Below the pieces are notes generated by a model. The model was not told the DNA's origin. It saw nothing but the letters and a program-made list of their open reading frames with translations, and made no database searches. A stretch of 64,000 nt of DNA from Thalassovita mediterranea. Lineage in GTDB: Bacteria; Pseudomonadota; Alphaproteobacteria; Caulobacterales; Hyphomonadaceae. The stretch spans positions 1,116,001-1,180,000 of the forward strand of contig CP080408.1 of assembly GCA_019448215.1 (NCBI GenBank), read 5' to 3'. Of the stretch, positions 46,587 to 56,536 are shown piece after piece; positions within the stretch are counted from its first letter, which is position 1; every line of letters begins with the position of its first letter. Made by a program: the position numbers and the translations under genes.

Positions 46587-47585
46587 TTGACCGATACCCG
46601 ATTTGACGTCGTTGGCCTTGGAAACGCGATTGTCGACGTTTTCGCCAGTGTCGAGGATTCCTTCCTGGAGCAGCATGACATCCGCAAGAATGGCATGACG
46701 CTGATCGACGAAGAGCGTGCTGACGCACTGGTCGAAGCCGCGCCTGAAGGCCCGCAGCTTTCAGGCGGCTCTGGGGCCAACACGATTGTCGGTATTTCCA
46801 GCTTTGGTGGCCGCGCCGGTTATATTGGCAAGGTCGCAAAAGACACGCTGGGCGACGTTTTCCGCAAGGATATGAATGATAGCGGCATTCCGTTCGACAC
46901 GCCTGCGCTCGAAGATGGCCCTGCAACCGCGCGTTGCATCATCTTCGTGACGCCAGACGGCGCGCGCAGCATGAACACCTTCCTCGGTGCCTCGGTTCTC
47001 TTCTCGGCGAGCGACGTCAACGAGCAGATGGTGAAAGACGCCGCCATTCTGTATCTGGAAGGCTATCTGTTCGATCAGGAAGACGCCAAGGCCGCTTTCG
47101 TCCACGCCTCAGAGATCGCGCAGGCTGCAGGCCGCAAGGTTGCGCTGACTCTCTCGGATGGCTTCTGCGTTGAGCGTCACCGCGAAAGCTTCCTCCACCT
47201 CATCAAGAACCATGTCGATCTTGTCTTCGCCAATGAGGACGAAGCCCTGTCGCTTTACCAGACCGACAATTTCGACGAGGCGGTTGAGCGGATGCAGGCC
47301 GATGCGGGCCTTGCCGCCATCACGCGGTCCGAAAAAGGCTCCGTCGTGATCAGCCCCGAAGGCGCTGTCGCTGTTGCCGCAGAACCGATCGACAAGGTTG
47401 TCGACACGACCGGTGCGGGCGACCAGTATGCTGCAGGTTTTCTATTCGGTGTCAGCCGCGGCCTGCCGCTGGAGACCTGTGCAAAGCTCGGCCATATCGC
47501 CGCCGCCGAGGTGATTTCGCATTACGGCCCGCGCCCTGAAGTTTCGCTAGCCGAACTCGCCCGCAAGGCCGGCATCGACATCTAG
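46587..47585 (+). CDS. PfkB-family sugar/adenosine kinase
   Basis: A 332-residue ribokinase-fold kinase. It has the two family signatures: GGSGANTIVGISSFGGRAGYIGKV near the N-terminus and VVDTTGAGDQYAAGFLFG with the catalytic Asp. In Alphaproteobacteria this gene is usually called adenosine kinase. The start is a TTG at 46587 with CTGAGG six bases upstream. It ends at a strong terminator. Confidence 0.88.
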   Translation: MTDTRFDVVGLGNAIVDVFASVEDSFLEQHDIRKNGMTLIDEERADALVEAAPEGPQLSGGSGANTIVGISSFGGRAGYIGKVAKDTLGDVFRKDMNDSGIPFDTPALEDGPATARCIIFVTPDGARSMNTFLGASVLFSASDVNEQMVKDAAILYLEGYLFDQEDAKAAFVHASEIAQAAGRKVALTLSDGFCVERHRESFLHLIKNHVDLVFANEDEALSLYQTDNFDEAVERMQADAGLAAITRSEKGSVVISPEGAVAVAAEPIDKVVDTTGAGDQYAAGFLFGVSRGLPLETCAKLGHIAAAEVISHYGPRPEVSLAELARKAGIDI

Positions 47586-47591
47586 AATGAG

Positions 47592-47640
47592 GCCGTGCTG
47601 CACACAGTTTCATGCGGTGCAGCACGGCTAATTTTTTCTA
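47592..47640 (+). terminator. Strong intrinsic terminator
   Basis: Perfect 12-bp stem GCCGTGCTGCAC (47592-47603) / GTGCAGCACGGC (47617-47628) followed by TAATTTTTTCT. It ends the transaldolase-kinase transcript. Confidence 0.9.
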
Positions 47641-47641
47641 A

Positions 47642-47681
47642 ACCTGTTTGGGGCTTAGTGGGGCTCACAAAACAAACAGGT
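47642..47681 (+). promoter_or_regulatory. Hairpin that may mask the phyR ribosome site
   Basis: ACCTGTTTG (47642-47650) pairs with CAAACAGGT (47673-47681) across 22 bases. The 3' arm includes the start of AGGTGAG, the ribosome binding site of the gene starting at 47688. Folding would block initiation. Function is inferred from position. Confidence 0.4.
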
Positions 47682-47687
47682 GAGTAG

Positions 47688-48419
47688 ATGGGCGTGGCAG
47701 ATAATCTTGAACGGGAACTGCCGTATCTGCGCCGCTATGCCCGCGCTGTGACAGGAAGCAGCCAGCGCGGCGACGCCATCGTCGAAACGGCGATTTCTTC
47801 ACTCATTGGCGAACAGGGCCCTGCCGTCGACAGGCTGGGGTTTTTCACAAAACTCGAAGCGGCGATCCGCGATACGCTGCCTGAGGCCGCTTCCGGGGCC
47901 GATCCGGCCTCCCGCTCGCGCCGCGCGCTCCTCCTCACCGCCATGGAAGGCTTTCCTGTCTCGGAGACCGCCATCATCCTCGGTTGCGAAACGGACGAAG
48001 TCGGCGCGCTCATGGTTGAGGCCGAAGACGAGCTTACCCGCTCGCTCCAGACCAGCGTCTTCGTCATGGAGGACGAGCCGCTTGTCGCCGCCCATATCTC
48101 ACAGATCGTCAGCGAACTTGGCCATGATGTGGTCGGTCAGGCGGTCACGCGCGACCAGGCGATAGAGCGATGCCGGGCGCTCAAACCAAGCCTCCTTCTG
48201 GCAGACGTCCAGCTGGCCGATGGGTCATCGGGCGCTGAAGCTGCAACAATCATTACAGAAGAGCTGGGTATCCCCGTGGTATTCATCACCGCCTATCCGC
48301 AGAAATTGCTGATGGGGCGCGATGGTGAGCCGGTTTACCTCATTCCCAAGCCGTTCAGGCCAGACATGGTAAAGGCTGTTGTGAGCCAGGCGCTCATCCA
48401 GAATCTGAGAGCCCAATAA
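47688..48419 (+). CDS. phyR: PhyR-type general stress response regulator
   Basis: A 243-residue protein combining an ECF-sigma-like N-terminal domain (ELPYLRRYARAVTGSSQRGDAIVE ... ALLLTAMEGFPVSETAIILGCETDEV) with a C-terminal receiver domain. The receiver has the acidic pocket VMEDEP, the phosphoacceptor Asp in LLADVQLADGSSG, the Thr/FITAYP motif and the lysine in IPKPFRP. In Alphaproteobacteria phosphorylated PhyR binds NepR and frees the sigma factor EcfG. No nepR or ecfG gene is in the window. Confidence 0.9.
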   Translation: MGVADNLERELPYLRRYARAVTGSSQRGDAIVETAISSLIGEQGPAVDRLGFFTKLEAAIRDTLPEAASGADPASRSRRALLLTAMEGFPVSETAIILGCETDEVGALMVEAEDELTRSLQTSVFVMEDEPLVAAHISQIVSELGHDVVGQAVTRDQAIERCRALKPSLLLADVQLADGSSGAEAATIITEELGIPVVFITAYPQKLLMGRDGEPVYLIPKPFRPDMVKAVVSQALIQNLRAQ

Positions 48420-48424
48420 AAAAA

Positions 48425-48446
48425 TGGCCGACGAAATCGCCGGCCA
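48425..48446 (-). terminator. Leftward terminator beyond hslU
   Basis: Stem TGGCCG / CGGCCA extended by GCGAT/ATCG-type pairing; read leftward it is followed by TTTTTTTATT. It lies past the hxlR gene, so hslVU transcripts reaching it would run antisense to hxlR. Confidence 0.55.
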
Positions 48447-48581
48447 GTTGGATGGGTTGTCGAGTTGGAATGCATCCGCCTTCACAAGCCCTATGCACTG
48501 CGCCCGCGAACCGTTCCATCTTTCGTTGAGGCCGCTGCATAAACTTCGCCCAGCGCGCAAATCAGTCTAGAGCGCCTTCTT

Positions 48582-48932
48582 ATGAAGTGGCGTGCGCTCG
48601 AAGATGACTGGTGTCCTGTGGCCCGGACGCTTTCTCTGGTCGGAGAGAGATGGACGCTGCTTATCCTGCGCGATTGCCTGCTAGGTGAAACACGGTTCGA
48701 GGCGTTTGCACGCTCCACGGGCGCGACCCGGCACATTATTGCGGACCGCCTTAAGCGGCTCGTGGCCGCCGGCCTGCTCGAGCAGAAACCCTACCAGCAG
48801 CGGCCCGTACGTTTTGACTATATCCTGACCGAGCGCGGCAGAGAGCTCGCGCCCGCACTGGAAACGTTCCGCGACTGGGGCCGGACCCACTTGCCGATCA
48901 GGCGGTCAGCCCGGCCAAACGCTACAGAATGA
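48582..48932 (+). CDS. HxlR-family transcription regulator
   Basis: Small winged-helix regulator, 116 residues. [52 protein letters not shown] is the HxlR DNA-binding core, with the single N-terminal Cys often used for redox or aldehyde sensing. The wing is [19 protein letters not shown]. Its 3' end overlaps hslU on the other strand by 11 bases. No target gene is obvious. Confidence 0.87.
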   Translation: MKWRALEDDWCPVARTLSLVGERWTLLILRDCLLGETRFEAFARSTGATRHIIADRLKRLVAAGLLEQKPYQQRPVRFDYILTERGRELAPALETFRDWGRTHLPIRRSARPNATE

Positions 48933-50226
48933 ACTTCGACAGGTCCGTGTTGCCTGCAAGGTCGGACAGCTGTGCATCGACATAGTCAGCCGTGATAGTG
49001 ACGGTCTCACCCTTGCGGTCATTGGCCGTAAAGCTGATCTCGTCCAGCAGGCGTTCCAGAACAGTCTGCAGACGGCGCGCGCCGATATTCTCAACCGTGT
49101 CATTCACGCGAACCGCCACATCGGCGAGCGCGTCGATCGCTGCGTCTTCGAACTGTAGGTCGACACCTTCGGCCTGCATGAGTGCCTGGTGCTGGCGGAT
49201 AAGCGAGGCTTCCGGCTCGACCAGGATGCGGCGCATATCGGCCTTGCTGAGCGGCTTCAGCTCAACCCGGATCGGCAGGCGGCCTTGCAGCTCTGGCAGC
49301 ATGTCGGACGGCTTTGAAACGTGGAAAGCGCCCGACGCGATGAAGAGAATATGGTCTGTGCGGACCGGCCCGCGCTTGGTCGAGACGGTCGTGCCTTCGA
49401 TCAGGGGCAGAAGGTCGCGCTGCACGCCCTCGCGGGAGACATCGGCGCCGCTGCGATTGCTACCGGCAGCGACCTTGTCGATCTCATCGAGGAAGACGAT
49501 GCCATCGGATTCCACGAGGCGGATCGCTTCACGGGTGACGCTTTCCTCATCGATCAGTTTGTCGGCTTCCTCGCCGATCAGAGGCTTGTAGGCATCGCGA
49601 ACCGTGGTGCGCACGCGCTTGGTACGTCCGCCCATCGCCTTGCCGAGCAGGTCGCCAAGATTGACCATGCCCATGGAGCCACCTGCTCCCGGAATGTCCA
49701 TCATGGGCATGCCAGTGCCTGTATCCTGCAGCTCGATGTCGATGTCGCGGTCGTCGAGTTCGCCGTCGCGGAGCTTGCGGCGGAAGACTTCACGCGTGGA
49801 GTTTTGGGCATCTTCGCCAACGAGGCTGTCGAGCAGACGTTTTTCAGCCGCTTCGCGGGCCTGTTCCTCGACCTGCTTGCGGCGCTGGGCTTTTACCATG
49901 CCAACGGCAGATTCAACGAGATCACGGATGATCTGTTCGACATCACGGCCGACATAGCCGACCTCTGTGAACTTGGTCGCCTCAACCTTCAGGAAGGGCG
50001 CATTGGCAAGCTTGGCGAGGCGGCGGGACACTTCTGTCTTGCCGACGCCGGTCGGGCCGATCATCAGGATGTTCTTCGGGGTGATTTCCTCGCGCAGGTC
50101 ATCAGGCGCCTGTTTGCGGCGCCAGCGATTGCGGAGGGCGAGCGCGACGGCGCGTTTTGCATCGCCCTGCCCGACGATATGGCGGTCCAGCTCGGCGACG
50201 ATTTCCTTGGGGGTCAAGAGATCCAT
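48922..50226 (-). CDS. hslU: ATP-dependent protease ATPase subunit HslU
   Basis: AAA+ unfoldase (434 residues) of the HslUV protease. It begins [25 protein letters not shown]. Walker A is [17 protein letters not shown], Walker B is [12 protein letters not shown], and the pore motif region is EVGYVGRDV (GYVG). The I-domain and sensor-2 [13 protein letters not shown] follow. The C-terminus ends SKFIL, the tail that docks into HslV. Its start overlaps the hslV stop (TGATG read on the minus strand). Confidence 0.96.
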   Translation of the reverse strand: MDLLTPKEIVAELDRHIVGQGDAKRAVALALRNRWRRKQAPDDLREEITPKNILMIGPTGVGKTEVSRRLAKLANAPFLKVEATKFTEVGYVGRDVEQIIRDLVESAVGMVKAQRRKQVEEQAREAAEKRLLDSLVGEDAQNSTREVFRRKLRDGELDDRDIDIELQDTGTGMPMMDIPGAGGSMGMVNLGDLLGKAMGGRTKRVRTTVRDAYKPLIGEEADKLIDEESVTREAIRLVESDGIVFLDEIDKVAAGSNRSGADVSREGVQRDLLPLIEGTTVSTKRGPVRTDHILFIASGAFHVSKPSDMLPELQGRLPIRVELKPLSKADMRRILVEPEASLIRQHQALMQAEGVDLQFEDAAIDALADVAVRVNDTVENIGARRLQTVLERLLDEISFTANDRKGETVTITADYVDAQLSDLAGNTDLSKFIL

Positions 50227-50792
50227 CAGTCTTTCAGGTCCAGTTTCTCGATCGAGAAGTTCGAATTGGTGTACACACAGATGTCGGCAGCAATTTCCAT
50301 GGCCTGACGGCCGAGCTTCTCGGCATCTGCTTCATAGGGATAAAGTGCTCGGGCGGCCGACAGCGCATAATTGCCGCCGGACCCGACAGCCACGACGTTA
50401 TGCTCTGGCTCCAGCACATCGCCGGCGCCCGTAATGACCAGCGTCGTATCGCGGTCGGCGACGATCAGCAGGGCTTCCAGCTTCTGAAGGTATTTTTCCG
50501 TGCGCCAGTCCTTGGCGAGCTCAACCGCGGCACGCTGCAGCTGGTTCGGAAACCGCTCCAGCTTCTGCTCGAGGCGCTCAAACAGGGTGAAGGCATCGGC
50601 CGTTGCGCCCGCGAACCCGGCCAGGATGTCGCCCTTGCCGAGACGGCGCACCTTGCGCGCATTGCCCTTCATGACGGTTTGACCCATCGACACCTGGCCA
50701 TCGCTCAGAATGACGACGTGGTCTCTCGTGCGCACCGCGAGGATGGTGGTCCCGTGCCAGAGCGCTGAATTCTGTCTGTCTTGATCAGTCAC
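50226..50792 (-). CDS. hslV: ATP-dependent protease peptidase subunit HslV
   Basis: Proteasome-like threonine peptidase, 188 residues. The catalytic Thr lies in [10 protein letters not shown] after a short propeptide ([14 protein letters not shown]), as in other Alphaproteobacteria. [22 protein letters not shown] and [17 protein letters not shown] are family blocks. GTG 50792 is the chosen start because it gives the usual short propeptide; a longer reading exists. It is the first gene of hslV-hslU. Confidence 0.94.
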   Translation of the reverse strand: MTDQDRQNSALWHGTTILAVRTRDHVVILSDGQVSMGQTVMKGNARKVRRLGKGDILAGFAGATADAFTLFERLEQKLERFPNQLQRAAVELAKDWRTEKYLQKLEALLIVADRDTTLVITGAGDVLEPEHNVVAVGSGGNYALSAARALYPYEADAEKLGRQAMEIAADICVYTNSNFSIEKLDLKD

Positions 50793-50844
50793 GCCCGGTG
50801 ATGTGGCGCGGACGGCCCGGCTCTGCAAGAGCCTTGGCGCTTTC

Positions 50845-52794
50845 TCACGCTGCAGCAGGCTGCCGGTTGCGGCGGACCATCTCGATAAATTTTTCCAGAC
50901 CGACCGGCGGGCTGAAGAGATAGCCCTGATACTGGTCGCATCCGCGGCGCTTCAGGAACTGCAGCTGGTCATCGGTCTCGACGCCTTCGGCCACGGTTTC
51001 CATGCCAAGCGTTTCAGCCATACCAAGGATCATCTCGACGATGGCTGGCGCCTGCTTGTCGCTGTGAAGGTTGGAAATGAAGGCACGGTCAATCTTGAAG
51101 ACGTCGAATGGCAGTCGCCCAAGCATGGCGAGGTTGGAATGGCCGGTGCCAAAATCGTCAATCGCAAGGCGAACGCCCATCGATTTCAGCGGCCCGACAA
51201 CATCGCGCAGACGCTCCGGGTCGGTGACGGCAACGCTTTCCGTGATCTCAAGCTGCAGAAGACGCGGCAGCAGGCCCGCCGTGGTCATGGCATCGACCAG
51301 CATCGTGCCAAGGTCATCATTCTCGAACTGGCGCGGCGACACGTTCACCGCAACAGAGATGTCGTCATAGCCCATCTCGGCCCACCGGGCCGCGCCTATA
51401 CAGGCCTTGCGGGTAATCTGTTCGCCGATATCGCCGATGAGTCCGCAGCTTTCAGCCACAGGAATAAAGACGCCGGGCGATACGATGCGGCCGCTATCGA
51501 GCTGCCAGCGGGCCAACGCCTCGGCGCCGACGATCCGGCCCGTCGCAAGGTCGACCTTTGGCTGGAAGACAGGGGTGAACGCACTCTGCTCGACGGCAGT
51601 GCGGACTTCCGATTCGAGACGTTTGCGGGCCGCTGTCTGGCGGTCGAGCTTTGGCGAGTAGAATTGCAGCTCTGCGCCTTCAGTGCGCTTTGCCTGAACA
51701 AGGGCCGTATAGGCGCGTTTGCGAATGTCCTGCGGGTTCTGGCCGTCTTCCGGGATCATGGCGATGCCGGCGAATGCGGTGAAAGTCACCTTTTTGCCGC
51801 CAATCGTATAGGGCTCTTTCAGCCGGACGAGCAGAGACTTTGCAATCCGGTTGATCTCATTGCGCGGGCCGACCCTGTCGATCATCACGCCGAAATCATC
51901 AGATGCCAGCGCAAAGGCGGGCCAGCGACCATCCGGCAGACTGTAGGCGGCCTGCTGCTCGCTGAGGAAGCTCGTAATCCGGCGCGAGATTGCAGACTGG
52001 ACCTCAAGCACGAAGGCCGTGTCCTGATGGTCGCCTTCCATCTGCATGGGCTCTGTGTCGATCTGGATGAAGGCGGACGGAAACTCGAAAGAAGAGCGGG
52101 AAATGAACTGTGTCAGCTGGCGCGTCAGTTCGGCGCCGTTTCCAAGGCCTGTGCGCTCATCGATATAGGCGGCGCTGACAAGGCGCTCATTCTCACGCTG
52201 GAGCTGCTGGATCCTGCGGACCAGCGTGGTGCGAAGACGGCGGAGTTCTGCGAAGAGGACTGTCTTTTCGCGATCAGGAAGGCCCTGCTTCAGGGACGTT
52301 CGCGATACGAGGCTTGTGATCTCGCTCGACTGCTGGGCAACAAGCTGGGCAAAGAAATTGGCGAAGAAATACGAGATGATCGTCACCAGAAGGATGACGC
52401 CGACAACGACGGGCAAAGACACAACCATGGTGCCCGGCAGGGCCCGCAGCATGACGAGCTCGCCGCGCACATCCCCCGCAGACGCGATTGGATAGCGCCG
52501 GCCATTCTCCAGCACCTGCGGCGCTGCCTTGCCCGCGATGAGGTTGCCCTCAAGATCGAAAGCGGCGGCCCTGCCCGGGGAAAGCCGCTCCAGTATGGCG
52601 TCTGCATTATTCTCATTGCCGAAAGCAAGTTCGACATAGATGCCATCAGCGACACGCGTCGCAATCCGGTCCGAGCGATCAGACAGGGCGCGTTCTGCAG
52701 AAACCAGGAAGAGAATAGAGACAGCACTCGCCGCAACGAATGCAAGCAAAGCGGCGCCAGTCGGTAGAGCGTTCGCGAAACTTGTCCGCGACAA
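50845..52794 (-). CDS. Membrane-bound c-di-GMP phosphodiesterase (degenerate GGDEF + EAL)
   Basis: A 649-residue protein with two membrane segments (about residues 12-32 and 122-145) enclosing a short periplasmic domain. A degenerate GGDEF domain follows in which the signature is SDDFG. An EAL domain comes last, with AEALARW, the NVSPRQF motif, [22 protein letters not shown] and VAEGVET. The EAL catalytic residues look complete, so hydrolysis of c-di-GMP is likely and cyclase activity unlikely. Confidence 0.9.
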   Translation of the reverse strand: MSRTSFANALPTGAALLAFVAASAVSILFLVSAERALSDRSDRIATRVADGIYVELAFGNENNADAILERLSPGRAAAFDLEGNLIAGKAAPQVLENGRRYPIASAGDVRGELVMLRALPGTMVVSLPVVVGVILLVTIISYFFANFFAQLVAQQSSEITSLVSRTSLKQGLPDREKTVLFAELRRLRTTLVRRIQQLQRENERLVSAAYIDERTGLGNGAELTRQLTQFISRSSFEFPSAFIQIDTEPMQMEGDHQDTAFVLEVQSAISRRITSFLSEQQAAYSLPDGRWPAFALASDDFGVMIDRVGPRNEINRIAKSLLVRLKEPYTIGGKKVTFTAFAGIAMIPEDGQNPQDIRKRAYTALVQAKRTEGAELQFYSPKLDRQTAARKRLESEVRTAVEQSAFTPVFQPKVDLATGRIVGAEALARWQLDSGRIVSPGVFIPVAESCGLIGDIGEQITRKACIGAARWAEMGYDDISVAVNVSPRQFENDDLGTMLVDAMTTAGLLPRLLQLEITESVAVTDPERLRDVVGPLKSMGVRLAIDDFGTGHSNLAMLGRLPFDVFKIDRAFISNLHSDKQAPAIVEMILGMAETLGMETVAEGVETDDQLQFLKRRGCDQYQGYLFSPPVGLEKFIEMVRRNRQPAAA

Positions 52795-52948
52795 AACCCG
52801 TTCGAATGTAGATGTCCTAGTCAGATGCCACCCCCGTGTTCACGCGGCTTCTCTCCTGCGTTAAATGCACACTCGGTGATAAACTTTAGAAATCCGTGAA
52901 CAAATCTGCAGTAGCCCTTGACGCGAACACAAACTATTTCAGGCAACG

Positions 52949-53545
52949 ATGACCAAGACGCGCACTTCCACGATTACCCGCACGACCCGCGAGACCGATA
53001 TTACGGTCACGGTGAACCTTGATGGGACCGGCAAGACGAACGTCCAGACCGGCGTTGGTTTCTTCGACCACATGCTGGACTCATTTGCCCGCCACAGCTT
53101 CATCGACCTCGACGTGAAGGCGGATGGCGACCTGCACATCGATGCCCACCATACGGTTGAGGATACTGGCATCGTGATCGGCCAGGCCATCAAGGATGCG
53201 CTGGGCGATTTCGCGGGTATCACCCGCTTTGGCCACGCCTACATCCCGATGGATGAGACGCTGAGCCGTGCCTCCGTCGACCTCTGCAAACGGCCCTATC
53301 TCGTCTGGAAGGTCGATTTCCGGCGCGACAAGATTGGCGATATAGACACCGAACTCTTCAAGGAGTTCTTCCACGCGCTCGCCGGGAATGGCGGCATGTG
53401 CCTGCACATCGAGAATCTCTATGGTGAGAATAATCACCACATCGCAGAAAGCTGCTTCAAGGCGGCGGCCCGCGCGCTGCGCATGGCGGTGACGCCTGAT
53501 GAGCGCCTCGGCGGTAAACCCGCATCGACAAAGGGCAGCCTCTAG
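52949..53545 (+). CDS. hisB: Imidazoleglycerol-phosphate dehydratase
   Basis: Histidine pathway enzyme (198 residues) that dehydrates imidazoleglycerol phosphate. The manganese-binding repeats are [10 protein letters not shown] and [19 protein letters not shown], with [16 protein letters not shown] near the N-terminus. It is monofunctional, without the phosphatase domain of E. coli HisB. It should head hisB-(x)-hisHAFE, but a foreign segment and an opposite-strand peptidase separate it from hisH. Confidence 0.96.
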   Translation: MTKTRTSTITRTTRETDITVTVNLDGTGKTNVQTGVGFFDHMLDSFARHSFIDLDVKADGDLHIDAHHTVEDTGIVIGQAIKDALGDFAGITRFGHAYIPMDETLSRASVDLCKRPYLVWKVDFRRDKIGDIDTELFKEFFHALAGNGGMCLHIENLYGENNHHIAESCFKAAARALRMAVTPDERLGGKPASTKGSL

Positions 53546-54267
53546 GAGAAATAAATGCCCAAACTTGTCGCTATGCCCGTCACGCAAGAACCCAAAACGA
53601 AGTAGAAAGGGCCACTATTCTTTCGAACCCAGTATTTGAACTTATCGGCCCGTCCTAACCGCAATCGGTTGCAGTCGCTCTCTAAGCATGAGATCTGCTC
53701 GTCAGAATAACCTTGGACTCTGATAGCGGCTCTGGCCCTATCGCCAAGCCCACTGCAGTCCAGCCCATCTAAAACTTCCTCTTTGCGCTCACACCATCCG
53801 TATGGAGACTTCTCGGGTAACTTGGACCACAACGTCCAATAGTCGCCCCCATTCCTTACGAACTCTGCTGAGAAGCAGGACGTCACTACTGCGTTGGCCA
53901 GTGCCTTTTCGAGGGGCATTCCAGCTTTTTCGCAGAACTCATCAAGCTGGTACGTTGTAGCGACAACCCACGTTTTGCCTTTGCGATTACCTTCAAGCGA
54001 GTAATTGGAGCGGGTAAACCAGTTGTTCTCAATAGGATGACGTGTCACGAAAAGTAGCTGAACGTCAGTATTAACATACTGCTTTCTTAATCGTTCTAGC
54101 TCCGTATCCGCTATTTCTCCCCATCCCCCAACACGAACTTGCTCAATGCGATCAGAGGATGGCTCTATCTGCAGAGTCTTCGATTGCTTTAGAAATTGCT
54201 CAAACCGCTTCTTGCTGAAACCTCGAGGCGGAAGACCCAAATAGACGATCCTGTAGCTTCCCACCAT
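53542..54267 (-). CDS. Low-GC orphan gene, unknown function
   Basis: A 241-residue protein with no recognised family. It is AT-richer than every neighbour and uses codons such as AGA, ATA and TTA that are rare nearby. It is mostly soluble ([37 protein letters not shown]), with one C-terminal hydrophobic helix ([20 protein letters not shown]). The last 15 codons are antisense to a short reading frame that follows hisB, so the present C-terminus was probably created by the insertion. GGTGAAG precedes ATG 54267. Confidence 0.6.
   Translation of the reverse strand: MVGSYRIVYLGLPPRGFSKKRFEQFLKQSKTLQIEPSSDRIEQVRVGGWGEIADTELERLRKQYVNTDVQLLFVTRHPIENNWFTRSNYSLEGNRKGKTWVVATTYQLDEFCEKAGMPLEKALANAVVTSCFSAEFVRNGGDYWTLWSKLPEKSPYGWCERKEEVLDGLDCSGLGDRARAAIRVQGYSDEQISCLESDCNRLRLGRADKFKYWVRKNSGPFYFVLGSCVTGIATSLGIYFS
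53554..53604 (+). pseudogene. Truncated gene fragment following hisB
   Basis: ATG 53554 has a good ribosome site (AGGAGA, 9 bases after the hisB stop) but encodes only [16 protein letters not shown] before a stop. Composition drops to low GC about 12 codons in. It looks like the 5' stub of a gene coupled to hisB and cut by the orphan insertion. Which gene it was cannot be told from so few residues. Confidence 0.4.
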
Positions 54268-54290
54268 TCTTCACCCCAACACCCCAAATG

Positions 54291-54315
54291 CTTTGGCGAT
54301 ATGATATCGCCAAAG
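54291..54315. promoter_or_regulatory. 25-bp perfect palindrome upstream of the orphan gene
   Basis: CTTTGGCGATAT (54291-54302), one central G, ATATCGCCAAAG (54304-54315). It is centred 36 bases before the orphan's ATG. The symmetry and size fit a dimeric repressor operator, or the edge of an inserted segment. Confidence 0.5.
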
Positions 54316-54347
54316 TTGAGTTAGTCGAGCCTGCCGATAGTAAGTGG

Positions 54348-55784
54348 TTATTTCCGATAATCGAGCGGCGGTTCGCGGTCGCCGAGCAGTGACTTGTACT
54401 CGTAATTCTCACCGCGCTTCTCCTCGAACTCTTCGCGGGCCGCTTCGACGAGGGCCGGGTTCTGGTAAAGCTCGATAGCGGCCGCGGTCAGCGTCTTGGC
54501 GGCAAGCTCTGTGCCCTTTTCACCGATGGACATGCCGCTTGCGGCGACAGCCTGCCAGCTATGGGCAGAGGTGCCCGGCACCCAGGTTGCGGTGCGAAGG
54601 CCGACAGTTGGCGCCGCAAATGAGACATCGCCCACATCGGTCGAGCCATAGCCGAGCGAGACCTCATAGGGCTGAACTTCCTCCTGCGAGCCAAGCTCAT
54701 TGCGGGGATTGTCGAAGGTGGAGACGATGTTCTCGGCGAACTGCTGTTCTTCGGCGGTGTAGGTGATGCCGCCAAACTCGCGCAGCTTGCTATCCATCAT
54801 CTTGGCCAGCGTCTCATTGACGAGCAGCGGATTGTTGCCGTGGATGACTTCCCAATCGACCTCAGTGCCTGTGCCCATGGCGGCGCCGCGCGCTGCATTT
54901 TCAAGACGTGCCCAGATCTGCTCGACCCCTGCCGGCTCAGGGTGGCGGACATAATAGAAGACCTCGGCAAAGTCCGGCACCACGTTCGGGGCTTCGCCGC
55001 CTGAGGTGATAACGTAGTGCATACGGGCATCCTGCGGGATGTGCTCATGCATCATGTTCGCCATCATGTTCATTGCCTCGACGCCATCGAGCGCAGAGCG
55101 GCCGCGCTCTGGTGCGCCTGCTGCGTGAGCGGATTGGCCTGAAAAGCGGAACTTGGCCGAGCGGTTGGCAAGTGTCGTCGATGCGGCCGCCGAGTTGCGG
55201 TCAGACGGGTGCCAGTGAAGGGCGATGTCCACGTCATCGAAGAGACCGGCGCGGACCATATAGACCTTGCCGCTGCCACCTTCTTCGGCAGGCGTGCCAT
55301 AAAGGCGGATCATGCCGGTTGCGTCATTGTCTTCCAGCCAGTGGCGGATCGCGACAGCCGCGGAGACAGACCCCGCCCCGAAAAGGTTATGGCCACAGGC
55401 CTGGCCTGCATGCTTGTTCTCGACGGGCTGGCGGACTGGGCTGGCGCTCTGGTTGATGCCCGGCAGCGCGTCCATCTCAGCGAGGATCGCGATGACAGGT
55501 TCGCCGGTGCCGTACTCAGCGATGAAGGCAGTTGGAATATCCGCGACGCCTGCCTCAATGGTGAAGCCTTCGGCGGCGAGCTGGTCCTGGAGGAGCTGCG
55601 AGGAACGGTTCTCCTGATAGCCCACCTCGGCCCAGTCCCAGAGGCTCATCGCGATTTCAGAGATCATCTCTGAGCGTTGCTCGACCAGCGAGCTTGCCGT
55701 TTCAGTCGATGGGTCGGCGGCGGCTGGCAGGGCCAGCGCGGCCGACGCAATACCGGCGGCCAGAAGCGAGGGGATCAGGCGCAT
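54348..55784 (-). CDS. M20-family amidohydrolase (AbgB-like), exported
   Basis: A 478-residue metallopeptidase with a Sec signal (MRLIPSLLAAGIASAALALPAAADPS). Metal-binding motifs are VIAILAEMDALPG, GQACGHNLFGAGSV, and GTPAEEGGSGKVYM. The dimerisation insert contains FRFSGQSAHAAGAPERGRSALDGVE. It most resembles the p-aminobenzoyl-glutamate hydrolase B/indole-acetyl amino-acid hydrolase group. It is opposite in direction to the surrounding his genes. Confidence 0.87.
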   Translation of the reverse strand: MRLIPSLLAAGIASAALALPAAADPSTETASSLVEQRSEMISEIAMSLWDWAEVGYQENRSSQLLQDQLAAEGFTIEAGVADIPTAFIAEYGTGEPVIAILAEMDALPGINQSASPVRQPVENKHAGQACGHNLFGAGSVSAAVAIRHWLEDNDATGMIRLYGTPAEEGGSGKVYMVRAGLFDDVDIALHWHPSDRNSAAASTTLANRSAKFRFSGQSAHAAGAPERGRSALDGVEAMNMMANMMHEHIPQDARMHYVITSGGEAPNVVPDFAEVFYYVRHPEPAGVEQIWARLENAARGAAMGTGTEVDWEVIHGNNPLLVNETLAKMMDSKLREFGGITYTAEEQQFAENIVSTFDNPRNELGSQEEVQPYEVSLGYGSTDVGDVSFAAPTVGLRTATWVPGTSAHSWQAVAASGMSIGEKGTELAAKTLTAAAIELYQNPALVEAAREEFEEKRGENYEYKSLLGDREPPLDYRK

Positions 55785-55891
55785 GAATTCGTCTCCAATG
55801 TGATCTGAGCCGCGACCTTGCGTCAGGCATGCACATCAATCAAGCCAAGCCCACTTTTACTTCGGCTCCGGCCCCGCTAAGAGCGCAGGCG

Positions 55892-56536
55892 ATGACCGAC
55901 CTCGTTCTCATAGATTATGGCTCTGGCAATCTTCATTCGGCCGAACGCGCGCTGAATGAGGCGGGCAAGTCATGCCCGGGCGGCGCGTCGGTCCGCGTGA
56001 CCGATGATCCGGAAGCCGTGAGCAAGGCAGACCGGATCGTTCTGCCGGGTGTTGGCCATTTTGCAGATTGCGCGCGGGGGCTGTTTGCCCGCGAGGGTCT
56101 TGTCGAGGCTTTGAGCGAAGCGGTGATGCAGCGCGGCGTTCCTTTCCTCGGCATCTGTGTCGGCCTGCAGCTGCTCGCGACGCGCGGGCTGGAAGATGGC
56201 GTGACCGCGGGACTGGACTGGATCGCTGGCGATGTCGACCGGATTGAACCCGGGCCCGGCCTCAAGATCCCGCACATGGGCTGGAATGGTCTGGAAATAT
56301 TACGCCCTCACCCCGTCCTGAGTGACCTTGGCGATGACCCGCATGTCTACTTCACCCACTCCTACAGCTTTCGGGCAAAGGACGCCTCCGATGTGCTGGC
56401 GCAGACGGACTATGGCACCCCGCTGACGGCAGTGATCGGCCGAGACAATATGGTCGCCACCCAGTTCCACCCCGAGAAAAGCCAGCGCGTGGGGCTCAAA
56501 CTTCTCGCCAATTTCCTTCAATGGAGCCCGCAATGA
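55892..56536 (+). CDS. hisH: Imidazole glycerol phosphate synthase, glutaminase subunit
   Basis: A 214-residue glutaminase that feeds ammonia to HisF. The N-terminal [12 protein letters not shown] strand, nucleophile Cys in [11 protein letters not shown], and the His/Glu in TQFHPEKSQ form the triad. ATG 55892 is chosen at the start of the domain; the in-frame sequence from 55829 has no family similarity. Its stop overlaps hisA (ATGA). Confidence 0.94.
   Translation: MTDLVLIDYGSGNLHSAERALNEAGKSCPGGASVRVTDDPEAVSKADRIVLPGVGHFADCARGLFAREGLVEALSEAVMQRGVPFLGICVGLQLLATRGLEDGVTAGLDWIAGDVDRIEPGPGLKIPHMGWNGLEILRPHPVLSDLGDDPHVYFTHSYSFRAKDASDVLAQTDYGTPLTAVIGRDNMVATQFHPEKSQRVGLKLLANFLQWSPQ

Noticed and set aside
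50803-52767. Long open frame of 654 codons on the plus strand
   Set aside because: It is antisense to the EAL gene, shows no motifs and its composition is that of a GC-rich shadow frame.
53542-54347. Phage-defence gene in the his cluster
   Set aside because: The orphan looks foreign, but no nuclease, NTPase, reverse transcriptase or toxin motif is visible, so no defence role is claimed.
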